Source of the DNA: Rhodonellum sp041748555
Lineage (GTDB): Bacteria > Bacteroidota > Bacteroidia > Cytophagales > Cyclobacteriaceae
Direction of reading: 5' to 3'
NCBI GenBank assembly: GCA_041748555.1
Contig: JBGTDA010000065.1
Span: 1-64,000, forward strand
DNA: 64,000 bases
Below, one piece after another: positions 54,263-62,523 of the stretch. The notes under the pieces were generated by a model. That model was given only the letters and a program-made list of their open reading frames with translations, did not search any database and was not told where the DNA came from. The first letter of the stretch is position 1. Every line of letters begins with the position of its first letter. The position numbers were made by a program, and so were the translations under genes.

Positions 54263-54920
54263 TCACCTTTTTAAGCCTTTCCATTTGGTCAAGTTTTTCA
54301 GCAAATAGTTCGTGATGCTCGGTTCTGATAGTATCTATCAGTGGAGCCTCAACAGAAATTTGACTTTGAATTTTCACCAGCCGAACCTTGTACATCACAA
54401 ATGGAGATTGCTTACCACCCAGTGAGCCCCACAAATGGTTAATTTGCTCGAAAGTGAGCGTATAGAGTTCGGGCACGAGACGAAGTTCGGTCAGCCTTGT
54501 CTCATCCAGATTTGTGGGGGCGAAACCGGCAGAATTTTGCAATGTAAATGTTCTTTTTGCCTGAAAAAATTCTATGATGGCCGCAATTCGGTGTAAAGCA
54601 TCCTGATAACCTTCATCTACATTTACTCCGCCGGTGGGCAACGTGGCGGTGAAAAGAAAATACAAATTCAGGTGTACGGGCGGTGAGATTATTTCAATGG
54701 CATTGGTTGAAAGATTCTTAACATAATTTTTACCGTTTTTTAAGGTGCTTTCCTCCTCAATATTTACCAAACTGATGACCACCTTGTCAGCCAGCGTTTC
54801 CTGAGATTCAAGTGAGGAAATATTGGCAAGAAGCACATCATTCTGCTGGGTAACTGCCCCTGACAAAAGCAGATACCTACTTAACTCGTCTCTTAGAAAA
54901 ACAGCAGCTTCAGCAATCAT
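54249..54920 (-). CDS. DUF4255 tail terminator protein (Afp16/Pvc16-like)
   Basis: 223 aa. N-terminus IAEAAVFLRDELSRYLL and the segment VVISLVNIEEESTL are followed by PPVHLNLYFLFTATLP and AIIEFFQAKRTF, the pattern of DUF4255/Pvc16 terminators. They cap the distal end of sheath and tube and fix particle length. It is the first gene of the cluster in the direction of transcription, so the main cluster promoter should lie just above 54920. Confidence 0.93.
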   Translation of the reverse strand: MIAEAAVFLRDELSRYLLLSGAVTQQNDVLLANISSLESQETLADKVVISLVNIEEESTLKNGKNYVKNLSTNAIEIISPPVHLNLYFLFTATLPTGGVNVDEGYQDALHRIAAIIEFFQAKRTFTLQNSAGFAPTNLDETRLTELRLVPELYTLTFEQINHLWGSLGGKQSPFVMYKVRLVKIQSQISVEAPLIDTIRTEHHELFAEKLDQMERLKKVNDDN

Positions 54921-55381
54921 TGTAGTAATATTTAAATTGATTACTTGTTTTTAATATTTTATTTTACAGCTTCGCCACGTGGGTTACATTTATTCTATAA
55001 ACCAATGGATAAGCAAGCTAATGTTTGCAGGAATGGAGGTCAATACCCAAGGTTTGGTATATTGAAAAGTTTAAATCACATCTTATACACTTAAATCCAA
55101 AAATGGCCGGGAAAAAAGAGGAGGATTTGCATGCACTATAGTTTGGCGCGAAAAAAGTTGTCCCAAAATGAACCCAACCGGGATTCGACTAAAGCCGAGT
55201 GGGGACGGGTGAGCTGCAGTTCCATCTGCAGATGCAGAAGTTTGAGAACTTGAATAGCTGAAAAAAGCCATAGAAAAACTTTTTATCGTCTCTTTATGGC
55301 TTTTTTAAATCGAAATTTCCAATCGGCACTAAAAATTCCTTAGATAGGCTACCGATCAACTTTGTCCGGGAAATTTTAAAT
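54921..55381. other. Intergenic region at the head of the eCIS cluster
   Basis: About 460 bases. It should hold the main eCIS promoter on the minus strand: TTG at 55043-55041 and TAGCTTG from 55020, 20 bases apart, is one T short of TTG-N20-TAnnTTTG and is only a weak candidate. A 62-codon minus-strand frame (55083-55271) has coding-like patches but unusual composition (Ser/Pro-rich) and is not credited. At 55220-55240 there is a CTGCAG-flanked palindromic stretch. A strong terminator is listed separately. Confidence 0.4.
55261..55306. terminator. Strong bidirectional-type intrinsic terminator
   Basis: AAAAAAGCCATA (55261-55272) pairs perfectly with TATGGCTTTTTT (55295-55306) around a 22-base loop, giving a 12-bp stem with A/T tails on both sides. 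It stands below the rpiB stop (55382) on the minus strand and separates that operon from the injection cluster. Confidence 0.85.
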
Positions 55382-55819
55382 TTACCTACAGGCAATCTTA
55401 CCCACCCTTGTAGCATGCCGGCCACCTTCAAAATCAGTAGTCAGAAATATCTCTGCAAGCTCTTCTGCAAGTTCGTAGGCAATAAAGCGGGCAGGAAGTG
55501 TCAGTACATTTGCGTCGTTGTGTTGGCGGGAAAGCGAAGCAAGTTCTTTGTTCCAACAAAGTGCAGCCCGAATCCCTTGGTGTTTATTGGCAGTGATGGC
55601 TACACCATTTCCGCTTCCGCAAATGAGAATTCCTTCTTTAAATTCACCTTTTTCAACAGCCTCACATAGTGGATGTACAAAATCCGGATAATCCACAGAA
55701 GCATCGGAAAAAGGTCCGAAATCCTTTATCTCATAACCTTTGTCCTGAAGGCTTTTGATCATTCTGGTTTTGTATTCATAACCTGCATGATCGCCGCCTA
55801 TGGCTATTTTCTTAGTCAT
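55382..55819 (-). CDS. rpiB: Ribose 5-phosphate isomerase B
   Basis: 145 aa. GGDHAGYEYK, then DFGPFS, and the active-site loop CGSGNGVAITANKHQGIRAALCW, with the catalytic Cys region in ILICGSGNG. RQHNDANVLTLPAR supplies the His/Asn that bind phosphate. It interconverts ribose-5-phosphate and ribulose-5-phosphate in the pentose phosphate pathway (some relatives act on allose phosphate). It overlaps tatC by 8 bases and is followed by a strong terminator, so it is the last gene of that operon. Confidence 0.95.
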   Translation of the reverse strand: MTKKIAIGGDHAGYEYKTRMIKSLQDKGYEIKDFGPFSDASVDYPDFVHPLCEAVEKGEFKEGILICGSGNGVAITANKHQGIRAALCWNKELASLSRQHNDANVLTLPARFIAYELAEELAEIFLTTDFEGGRHATRVGKIACR

Positions 55820-56669
55820 TGTACTTCAGTTTATCCAAACGTTCTTTTTGAGCTTTTTTCTTTTCCAACCTTTTGGCAATCATAATCCCCGCCTCATATA
55901 ACACAAGGATCGGCATGGCGATCAGTACCTGACTGATAATGTCGGGCGGTGTAATCACCGCTGCAATTATAAGGATCACCACAATGGCGTGTCTCCTGTA
56001 AGATCGCAGCATTGCAGCCGAAACCAATCCCGACATGGAGAGAAAATATATAACCACAGGCAGCTGAAACATTATTGCAGAAGCAAGTACCAGCATGACT
56101 AGGGTACTTATGTAGGATGATATATCAAATTCATTAAGGATACTTGGATCTACTTGGTAATTGGATAAAAAATTGATGGATAATGGGGCAAGTATAAAGT
56201 ATCCGAATGCTGCACCTGCAAAAAACAATAAGCTGACGAAAAATACAGCGCCTCTTGCAGCATTCCGTTCCTGGGAATAAAGTCCGGGACTGATAAAACG
56301 CCAGACTTCCCAGAACAAATACGGGAAAGCAGCGATAAGCCCAACCACCATACTGGAAGTAAGGTGCATCGAAAACTGCCCTGTCATCTGTCTGCTTTGA
56401 ATAGTGAAAGGAAGGGTATCAATGCATAGCGCCGGGACAGAAAGCATTGCCGAAAGATCGCAAAGCAAACGGTAGGTGACGAAATCCACTTTCGAAGGAC
56501 CCAAAATAACAATTCCGAATACAATACTTTTTGCCAGGAATGCAGCAACGGTAAAAACCAATATTGCTGCAGTGGATCGGAGTAAATGCCAGCGCAATTG
56601 CTCCAGATGGTCCAAAAAGGATAAACCTTGCTCCTCCTCTTCTTCGTCTTTATACTGATCTAATGCCAC
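55812..56669 (-). CDS. tatC: Twin-arginine translocase subunit TatC
   Basis: 285 aa with six helices. FLDHLEQLRWHLLRS near the N-terminus is the TatC signature that contacts the twin-arginine signal, and the second loop (FLFWEVWRFISPGLYSQERNAA-like, here FPYLFWEVWRFI then SPGLYSQERN) is typical. TatC recognises folded precursors. The C-terminal tail (KRLEKKKAQKERLDKL) is charged and cytosolic. It lies 16 bases after glyA and overlaps rpiB. Confidence 0.95.
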   Translation of the reverse strand: MALDQYKDEEEEEQGLSFLDHLEQLRWHLLRSTAAILVFTVAAFLAKSIVFGIVILGPSKVDFVTYRLLCDLSAMLSVPALCIDTLPFTIQSRQMTGQFSMHLTSSMVVGLIAAFPYLFWEVWRFISPGLYSQERNAARGAVFFVSLLFFAGAAFGYFILAPLSINFLSNYQVDPSILNEFDISSYISTLVMLVLASAIMFQLPVVIYFLSMSGLVSAAMLRSYRRHAIVVILIIAAVITPPDIISQVLIAMPILVLYEAGIMIAKRLEKKKAQKERLDKLKYND

Positions 56670-56685
56670 TTTTTCTTAGGGGAAA

Positions 56686-57960
56686 TTAATATAGGGGAAA
56701 TTTAACCATCCAATCATTGACCTCCGCCTTGATTTGTTCGAGGTCTGATTCATTCTCATGATTGGAAAGTGAAAGTGTGCGGTCTATCAGTTTGACGATC
56801 CGCTTCATATCTTCTTCGTTCAATCCTCGGGTAGTTACGGCCGCTGTACCAATGCGCATACCCGAAGTAACAAATGGTGATCTGGTATCGAAAGGTACCA
56901 TATTTTTATTGATGGTAATGTCAACTTTTCCTAAAGTTTCTTCAGCAATTTTACCTGTCAACTCTTTATTTCGCAGGTCAATCAACATCATGTGGTTATC
57001 TGTACCTCCTGAGATAATCTGATATCCCAGTTCTACAAATGAATCGGCCATTACTGCTGCATTCTTTTTGACCTGAAGGACATATTCCATGTATTCATCC
57101 GATAGGGCTTCTTGAAAAGCTATCGCTTTGGCTGCAATGATATGCTCCAAAGGGCCACCTTGAGTGCCCGGGAAAACACCTGAATCCAACAAGGATGACA
57201 TTTTTTTCAATTCTCCTTTGGTAGTTTTCAACCCAAAAGGATTGTCAAAATCATCTCTCATTAAAATAAGACCTCCTCGTGGGCCTCTTAGCGTTTTATG
57301 CGTCGTGGTGGTTACGATATGACAATGATCTAGCGGATCATTCAATAAACCTCTTGCAATCAATCCTGAGGGATGAGAAACATCCGCCAATAAAATAGCT
57401 CCCACTTGATCGGCAATGTCCCTTAATCTCTCATAATCCCAATCCCTGCTGTATGCGGATGCTCCACAGATTAACAACTTTGGTTTTACTTCAAGGGCTT
57501 TGGCCTCCACTTTATCATAATCGATCATACCTGTTTCTTCCTCAACACCATAAAAATGTGGCTGATATAATTTTCCGGAGAAATTAACAGGAGAACCATG
57601 GGTCAGGTGACCACCATGAGCAAGATCAAAACCTAAAATCGGATCTCCGGCATTGAGACAAGCAAGAAAAACCGCTGCGTTTGCCTGAGCTCCTGAGTGG
57701 GGCTGAACGTTGGCCCATGTAGCACCAAACAGCTCTTTGGCACGATCAATGGCTAATTGCTCGATCTCATCCACTACCTCACACCCGCCGTAATACCTTT
57801 TCCCCGGAAGGCCTTCGGCATATTTGTTTGTCAAGACAGTTCCCGCCGCCTCCATCACCTGCTTACTGGTAAAATTCTCAGAGGCAATCAGTTCAATTCC
57901 TGTTTTCTGTCGGTTTTCCTCTTTTGCGATTAGGTCAAAAATGGCTTGATCTCTTTTCAT
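56686..57960 (-). CDS. glyA: Serine hydroxymethyltransferase
   Basis: 424 aa from ATG 57960 (MKRDQAIFDLIAKEE). The open frame extends to 58047, but the extra 29 residues have no family counterpart. The family signatures are IELIASENFTS, the YYGGCEVVDEIE region, and THKTLRGPRGG with the PLP-binding Lys in TTTTHKT. It makes glycine and methylene-THF from serine and tetrahydrofolate. It lies before tatC, in an operon that ends with rpiB; the TonB receptor gene stops 28 bases before the upstream open frame. Confidence 0.96.
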   Translation of the reverse strand: MKRDQAIFDLIAKEENRQKTGIELIASENFTSKQVMEAAGTVLTNKYAEGLPGKRYYGGCEVVDEIEQLAIDRAKELFGATWANVQPHSGAQANAAVFLACLNAGDPILGFDLAHGGHLTHGSPVNFSGKLYQPHFYGVEEETGMIDYDKVEAKALEVKPKLLICGASAYSRDWDYERLRDIADQVGAILLADVSHPSGLIARGLLNDPLDHCHIVTTTTHKTLRGPRGGLILMRDDFDNPFGLKTTKGELKKMSSLLDSGVFPGTQGGPLEHIIAAKAIAFQEALSDEYMEYVLQVKKNAAVMADSFVELGYQIISGGTDNHMMLIDLRNKELTGKIAEETLGKVDITINKNMVPFDTRSPFVTSGMRIGTAAVTTRGLNEEDMKRIVKLIDRTLSLSNHENESDLEQIKAEVNDWMVKFPLY

Positions 57961-58075
57961 TGGGATTTTTCTGATAGGTCGCCCAAAATTAGTGTTATTC
58001 ATTTGATTATCCAATTGAATGAAAATGATAATCAGGGTTATTTCCAATCATGATCTTTCCACCTTCATTTTTCAT

Positions 58076-60337
58076 TTAAAACGGTAATCTGACATTCAAT
58101 GCTATATTTCTTCCTATCTGTGGAATACCAAAAGGTCTGAAAAGAGACAGGTGATCCAGATAATTTTTGTTCAGCAGATTTGATCCGCTGATATACACTT
58201 CCAGCTTGTTGTTACCCATATTCAAAGTTCCTCCGATGTTCATTCCCAACAGGTAATATCCGGGAGTAGCCTCTTCCAAGGGAGCAGGTCTATCCTGGTC
58301 CATGATGAGAGAACCTATCAGACTGATATAGGGATTTGTCAATGCACCTTTGTTTTTTAATCTGAAATCCAAAGTCTGATTCCATCTGAATGCAGGTATA
58401 TACGGTAAATATGAATCATCGGACCTTCTCTGACCGATCACCATGCTGTAAGAGGTCGATCCACCAATCCACTTTGCAGCAGCAGGATGAATATCCAACT
58501 CAACTTCACCGCCATAGAGCCTTGCATTATCCTGATCAAAAACCCATACCGTCAGATCCTCTATCCGCTCATCTGTGGGAGTGAAAAAGATGTAATTGTT
58601 GATTCTGTTGTAAAATGTTTCACCTGATAGGGAGAAATCAGGCTTGCTGTACCGTATGCCAAAATCTGCCTGAACATTCTGCTCTCTTTCAAATCCTGCA
58701 TTTCCTCTTTCAAACCTGCCTGTACCGGGATGGGGCCCATTGGAAAACAATTCCCCAAGATCAGGTGCCCGGAATCCGGAAGCCACATTGAACCTGAACC
58801 TCCATGTAGAAGAAGGACGGAATGTCGTTCCCCCACTGGCGGTCACCCCGTCAAAGTTCCTGTTCAAAGTTCTATCCGAAGGATTTCCCGGCAGTATAAA
58901 CCCATAATCCACAAAATGCGGAGCTCCTGCATTGACTGTTACGTTCCTATAATCATACCTTACTCCACCTTGCGCTACCCATTTGTCTTTATTATAATTG
59001 ATCAATGCATAAACTGAGCGATCATCCTTGGTTGCATCAGGAATCAGATATTCAATCGCATTATCATAATTGATGTTCCTGAGGTAAAAGCCCTGAACAC
59101 CCAAAATGGCTTCAGTGTGAGGGCTTAAGGCTTTGTAATATTTGAGATCATACATGAAATTTCTTTGCCTGAGTCCTAAATCAACCTCATTAAAACCTGA
59201 TTCTACTTCTTCTCTAAAATTAAAATGATATCCAAAAGTGGCTTTTAAACGATCCTCCCCAATGAATAAATTTGTCTCTGAATTTAAAAAATGATCCGTT
59301 ACATCCTGATAGGGCAATTGTAGGGTACGGTCATTTCGGGTTGTAACCAACTCGTCCAGTATGGTCTCATCGAGGATTCCCAGATTCTGTTTTAGATAAG
59401 TGTACCGGATCCTTGTATCCCCCCAGTTTTTACGGATTCCAAGACCGGCTTTAAGATTCCGGGTAGAAAATCTGGTATTGCCTACAGCTTGGCCATCTCC
59501 ATCCAAATAATCAGCATGGGATTCCATGGCTCCTCTTACAGACCAGAAAAATCCGCCTTCATTCGCACCTTTTACACCCGCTTCAGCTCTTCCTCCAAGG
59601 GAATTGGAATAGCCACGGAAATTTATATCTCCTTCCAAATCGCCTGCACCGGCATCTTTTTCTTCTAAAAGGTTAACCACTCCTGCCATGGCTCCGGAGC
59701 CATAGATGATGGAGGCAGGGCCTTTGATCAACTCAATATTCGCAATGCCCGTTTCTGACAATCCCAGCCCATGATCTGCTCCCCACTGTTGATTTTCAAA
59801 TCTTCCGCCCTGATAAACAGACAGAACCCTACTGAAAGAAAGGCCTCTGATAACAGGTTTACTGATGCCGGGACCGAGAGAAATTTCATTGACACCGGGT
59901 GTTCTGGTTAAAGCAGTCATCAAACTGGGCGCAGGCATCTTCATGATGGCATCTCTGCTCACTTTTTCGATGCTGATCGGAGAGCTTTCTTTACTCATGA
60001 TATATGCACCCGAAACAACCACTTCTTCGATATTCGTTGTGGATTCCACCAGCTGTACGGTAAGCTGTCCCGCTCCTGGTTTATAGGCTTGGACAACTGT
60101 GGAATAACCAATATAAGAAAACTGAAAGGTGAGGTTTCGGTCAGGAAGCGACTTGATGGTAAAGGTTCCGTCAAGATCCGTCACAACCCCACGGTTAAGT
60201 TCTGCTATAAAAACAGATGCACCCGGAATGGGCTCTTTTGAATTTTTATCAATTACTTTTCCGCTGACGGAAATATCTTGGGAAGCCAAAACCAAACCTG
60301 CCATGAAGGTTAAGGCAATAAATAGAATATATCGCAT
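58076..60337 (-). CDS. TonB-dependent outer-membrane receptor
   Basis: 753 aa. A signal peptide (RYILFIALTFMAGLVLA) is followed by a carboxypeptidase regulatory-like domain (about 22-100, VSGKVIDKNSKEPIPGASVFI), a TonB plug (about 118-225, with APSLMTALTRTPGVNEI and GPASIIYGSGAMAGVVNLL), and a 22-strand barrel ending in an aromatic NVRLPF. The length fits TonB receptors that import metals or siderophores rather than the larger SusC type. A His-rich small protein gene just upstream points to a metal ligand (inference). No SusD partner is present. Confidence 0.93.
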   Translation of the reverse strand: MRYILFIALTFMAGLVLASQDISVSGKVIDKNSKEPIPGASVFIAELNRGVVTDLDGTFTIKSLPDRNLTFQFSYIGYSTVVQAYKPGAGQLTVQLVESTTNIEEVVVSGAYIMSKESSPISIEKVSRDAIMKMPAPSLMTALTRTPGVNEISLGPGISKPVIRGLSFSRVLSVYQGGRFENQQWGADHGLGLSETGIANIELIKGPASIIYGSGAMAGVVNLLEEKDAGAGDLEGDINFRGYSNSLGGRAEAGVKGANEGGFFWSVRGAMESHADYLDGDGQAVGNTRFSTRNLKAGLGIRKNWGDTRIRYTYLKQNLGILDETILDELVTTRNDRTLQLPYQDVTDHFLNSETNLFIGEDRLKATFGYHFNFREEVESGFNEVDLGLRQRNFMYDLKYYKALSPHTEAILGVQGFYLRNINYDNAIEYLIPDATKDDRSVYALINYNKDKWVAQGGVRYDYRNVTVNAGAPHFVDYGFILPGNPSDRTLNRNFDGVTASGGTTFRPSSTWRFRFNVASGFRAPDLGELFSNGPHPGTGRFERGNAGFEREQNVQADFGIRYSKPDFSLSGETFYNRINNYIFFTPTDERIEDLTVWVFDQDNARLYGGEVELDIHPAAAKWIGGSTSYSMVIGQRRSDDSYLPYIPAFRWNQTLDFRLKNKGALTNPYISLIGSLIMDQDRPAPLEEATPGYYLLGMNIGGTLNMGNNKLEVYISGSNLLNKNYLDHLSLFRPFGIPQIGRNIALNVRLPF

Positions 60338-60406
60338 TGTTGATTCAAAGTTGAAATTGTAGATAATTGTATAATTGCCAGCTATGACAAAGAAAATGGA
60401 AAACTA

Positions 60407-60802
60407 TCAGGCCTTGGCAGGAGGCCCCCTATGGTCAAAACCGATTAAAGTTGATTTGACAATTGTTATGGAAAAAATTTCCCTAAAAGTTATTGATTGA
60501 TAATCCTGCTTCTCAGGAACCGGGATCTGATACTCAAAAATCAGATAATCCGCATGGGCAATTAGATCAAGGATAAGAAGCTCTGATTCGGTATGACCGT
60601 GATCAGGAAGATTTTCTTGTTCTTGTGTCAGGATCGGGTGGGCATGGGTGATAATCCGTCCGTTTTCTAGCTCATGAGCATGAAAAAACAATACTCCATT
60701 GGCCATGACACTGATAATGAGTGTCAGGCAAAAGAGACTGAAATGGGGAAGTATGTTCCGGATCCGATTCAAGATTATAACTATAACAAGCAGTTGGAAC
60801 AA
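60407..60802 (-). CDS. Small His-rich exported protein upstream of the TonB receptor
   Basis: 131 aa as an open frame from a TTG; a later TTG about ten codons in (reading NRIRNILPHFSLF) may be the true start. A hydrophobic segment (SLFCLTLIISVMANGVLFF) acts as signal or anchor, followed by a His-rich stretch FFHAHELENGRIITHAHP and DHGHTESE. It ends with HRGPPAKA. It is 69 bases ahead of the TonB receptor and likely co-transcribed. The His clusters suggest binding of zinc, copper or another metal; the family is not recognised. Confidence 0.6.
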   Translation of the reverse strand: MFQLLVIVIILNRIRNILPHFSLFCLTLIISVMANGVLFFHAHELENGRIITHAHPILTQEQENLPDHGHTESELLILDLIAHADYLIFEYQIPVPEKQDYQSITFREIFSITIVKSTLIGFDHRGPPAKA

Positions 60803-60917
60803 AGTTAATAAAAATTCATCAGTATGATGTACAGTTCATAAATTATTTTGTATGGCATAATTTTTATTTAGCCTTATCTAAATTATTAGAGACTAGATTT
60901 TATGATTATGTTTGTTT

Positions 60918-61289
60918 ATGATTCAATTCAACTATCAACCGGAAACTTACTTTGAAGCAGCAGGGCCGACGGCCTTGTTGGTTAAGCTTACCTATCCCGA
61001 AACTCAATGGGGGGAGGAAGTGAGTATTTATGTAAATGCCATGGATGGACAACTTTATTATGAAGCTGTGGATTTTTATGGAAATGATTTTATCCTGAAT
61101 CCGAATCAGTCCAACGAACCTTTAACCCTTCAGGAACTCATCGTTCTGATCGAAACGATGGATGTTGATAAAGGCGAAGCAGGCAATGCCAAATCTACCT
61201 TATTAGGAATTCCGGAAGCTGAAAGTATCCTTTACCCGGATTTGAAAAGTTATTTTGAAGAAAAAAAGAATAGCTTGATTAACCCCTAA
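60918..61289 (+). CDS. Hypothetical small soluble protein
   Basis: 123 aa from the ATG at 60918 (MIQFNYQPETYFEAAGP); a TTG two codons earlier is possible. It is acidic with a beta-rich N-terminal half (LLVKLTYPETQWGEEVSIYV) and a helical C-terminus (LTLQELIVLIETMDVDKGEAG, then ESILYPDLKSYFEE). No signal peptide or recognised domain is seen. It is convergent with the broken gene at 61286-61516 and overlaps it by 4 bases. Confidence 0.6.
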   Translation: MIQFNYQPETYFEAAGPTALLVKLTYPETQWGEEVSIYVNAMDGQLYYEAVDFYGNDFILNPNQSNEPLTLQELIVLIETMDVDKGEAGNAKSTLLGIPEAESILYPDLKSYFEEKKNSLINP

Positions 61290-61516
61290 AAATCCAGAAT
61301 AGACTCATATTCCCCTGACAAAACATGTGTATTTCTTAACCAGCATTCATAGGTATCATACAAGACACATTCATTTAATTCAATTCCATGAAAATTGAAT
61401 TTCCGGATACTGCTTCCCGGTAGCCAGCTTCTGAGGTCATTTGCCCGGTCAATCGTCAGCTGCGAAAGTTAAATAATTTTTTGTCCCTCAATGTTTATTG
61501 GAATTAATTTGGTCAT
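61286..61516 (-). pseudogene. Small gene interrupted by an in-frame stop
   Basis: Starting at ATG 61516 the frame reads TKLIPINIEGQKII and meets TAA at codon 16. It then continues in the same frame for about 60 more codons (LTIDRANDLRSWLP, IRKFNFHGIELNECVLYDTYECWLRNTH) to a TAG at 61286-61288. The continuous coding-like sequence on both sides of the stop indicates one small gene of about 75 residues with a single nonsense change, unless the TAA is a sequencing error. The family is not recognised with confidence. Confidence 0.6.
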
Positions 61517-61616
61517 AGTTGTTTTTTTATAAAAGAAAGGAATTTATAAAAGAAATTCATGTATCATAAATTATGATTGTGTTAATTTTGGGAACTGCCC
61601 ATGTTAAAATTCCTCG

Positions 61617-62522
61617 ATGTATAACATATTGTTGATCGTATGCTGCCTGGTGGCGGGTATTTTTTTGCAGCGGTTAAGGTTCCTTCCGGATAGGTTACCT
61701 TATTACCTGAATGTTTACCTCATTTATGTCGTGTTGCCTGCATTGGTGTTGCGGTATCTGCCTTCCATTGATTTACAGTTTAAGCTTTTGCTGCCCATTG
61801 CTTCTGCATGGATAAGCTTCGGTTTGTCATGGCTGATTTTTGGAAGTTTGGGTGAAAAGTTAAACTGGAGTAATTCCCTAACCGGTTGTTTGGTCATCAC
61901 TGCTGGATTAGCCAATACTTCATTTGTTGGATTTCCAATTATCCAAGCCTTGTATGGAGAAGAGGGAATGAAAATCGCTCTATTGATAGATCAGGCAGGT
62001 TCTTTTATCATTGTCAGCAGCGTGGCCGTCATCGTGGCTTCATTTTATAGTCCCGGGAAAAAACGGAAACGGGATATATTCAATAAGATAATCACTTTTC
62101 CTCCTTTTGCTTTTTTTGCGATAGCTATCTTGATGAATATCTACAATGTGCAGCCCGTTGGCTTATTCGATACGTTTTTGAATATAATCTCAGCTACCCT
62201 GACCCCGGTTGCTTTGATTGCCGTAGGATTACAGGTTAAAATAAATACGAATGCCATCCAGTCAAAATATCTTTGGATGGGTCTGGGATACAAACTCATC
62301 CTTATTCCCGCAATTATTCTGATGCTCCTGGGAGGAATATTTCGGTTGGAAGGGTTGATGCTGAAAGTTTCCGTACTTGAATCAGCCATGGCTCCTATGA
62401 TCACAGGTTCAATAATTGCGATTTCTCATGATCTGGAACCCAAACTTGCATCTTTGCTGGTCGGATTAGGTATACCGCTGTCCTTTGTTACAGTCGGGAT
62501 CTGGTATTTGGTATTAGGCTAA
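61617..62522 (+). CDS. AEC (auxin efflux carrier) family transporter
   Basis: 301 aa with about ten helices. AGIFLQRLRFLPDRLPYYLNVYLIYVVLPALVLRYLP is the typical N-terminal pair of helices, VVLPALVL matching the conserved hydrophobic Pro-containing TM. TAGLANTSFVGFPIIQALYG is the second signature, and LIAVGLQVK the third. Members transport carboxylates or amino-acid-type anions; the substrate is unknown. It is convergent with the AsmA-like gene, 1 base apart. Confidence 0.88.
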   Translation: MYNILLIVCCLVAGIFLQRLRFLPDRLPYYLNVYLIYVVLPALVLRYLPSIDLQFKLLLPIASAWISFGLSWLIFGSLGEKLNWSNSLTGCLVITAGLANTSFVGFPIIQALYGEEGMKIALLIDQAGSFIIVSSVAVIVASFYSPGKKRKRDIFNKIITFPPFAFFAIAILMNIYNVQPVGLFDTFLNIISATLTPVALIAVGLQVKINTNAIQSKYLWMGLGYKLILIPAIILMLLGGIFRLEGLMLKVSVLESAMAPMITGSIIAISHDLEPKLASLLVGLGIPLSFVTVGIWYLVLG

Positions 62523-62523
62523 A

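Noticed and set aside
17258..54920. Type VI secretion system
   Set aside because: VgrG and PAAR homologues are present, but TssJ/L/M, TssB/C-type split sheath and ClpV are absent; DUF4255, DUF5908 and LysM components indicate eCIS.
17258..54920. Prophage or phage-tail remnant
   Set aside because: No terminase, portal, capsid, integrase or lysis genes; the order matches eCIS loci.
55083..55271. 62-codon minus-strand frame near the terminator
   Set aside because: Composition is odd, there is no recognised domain, and it overlaps palindromic sequence; it may be non-coding.
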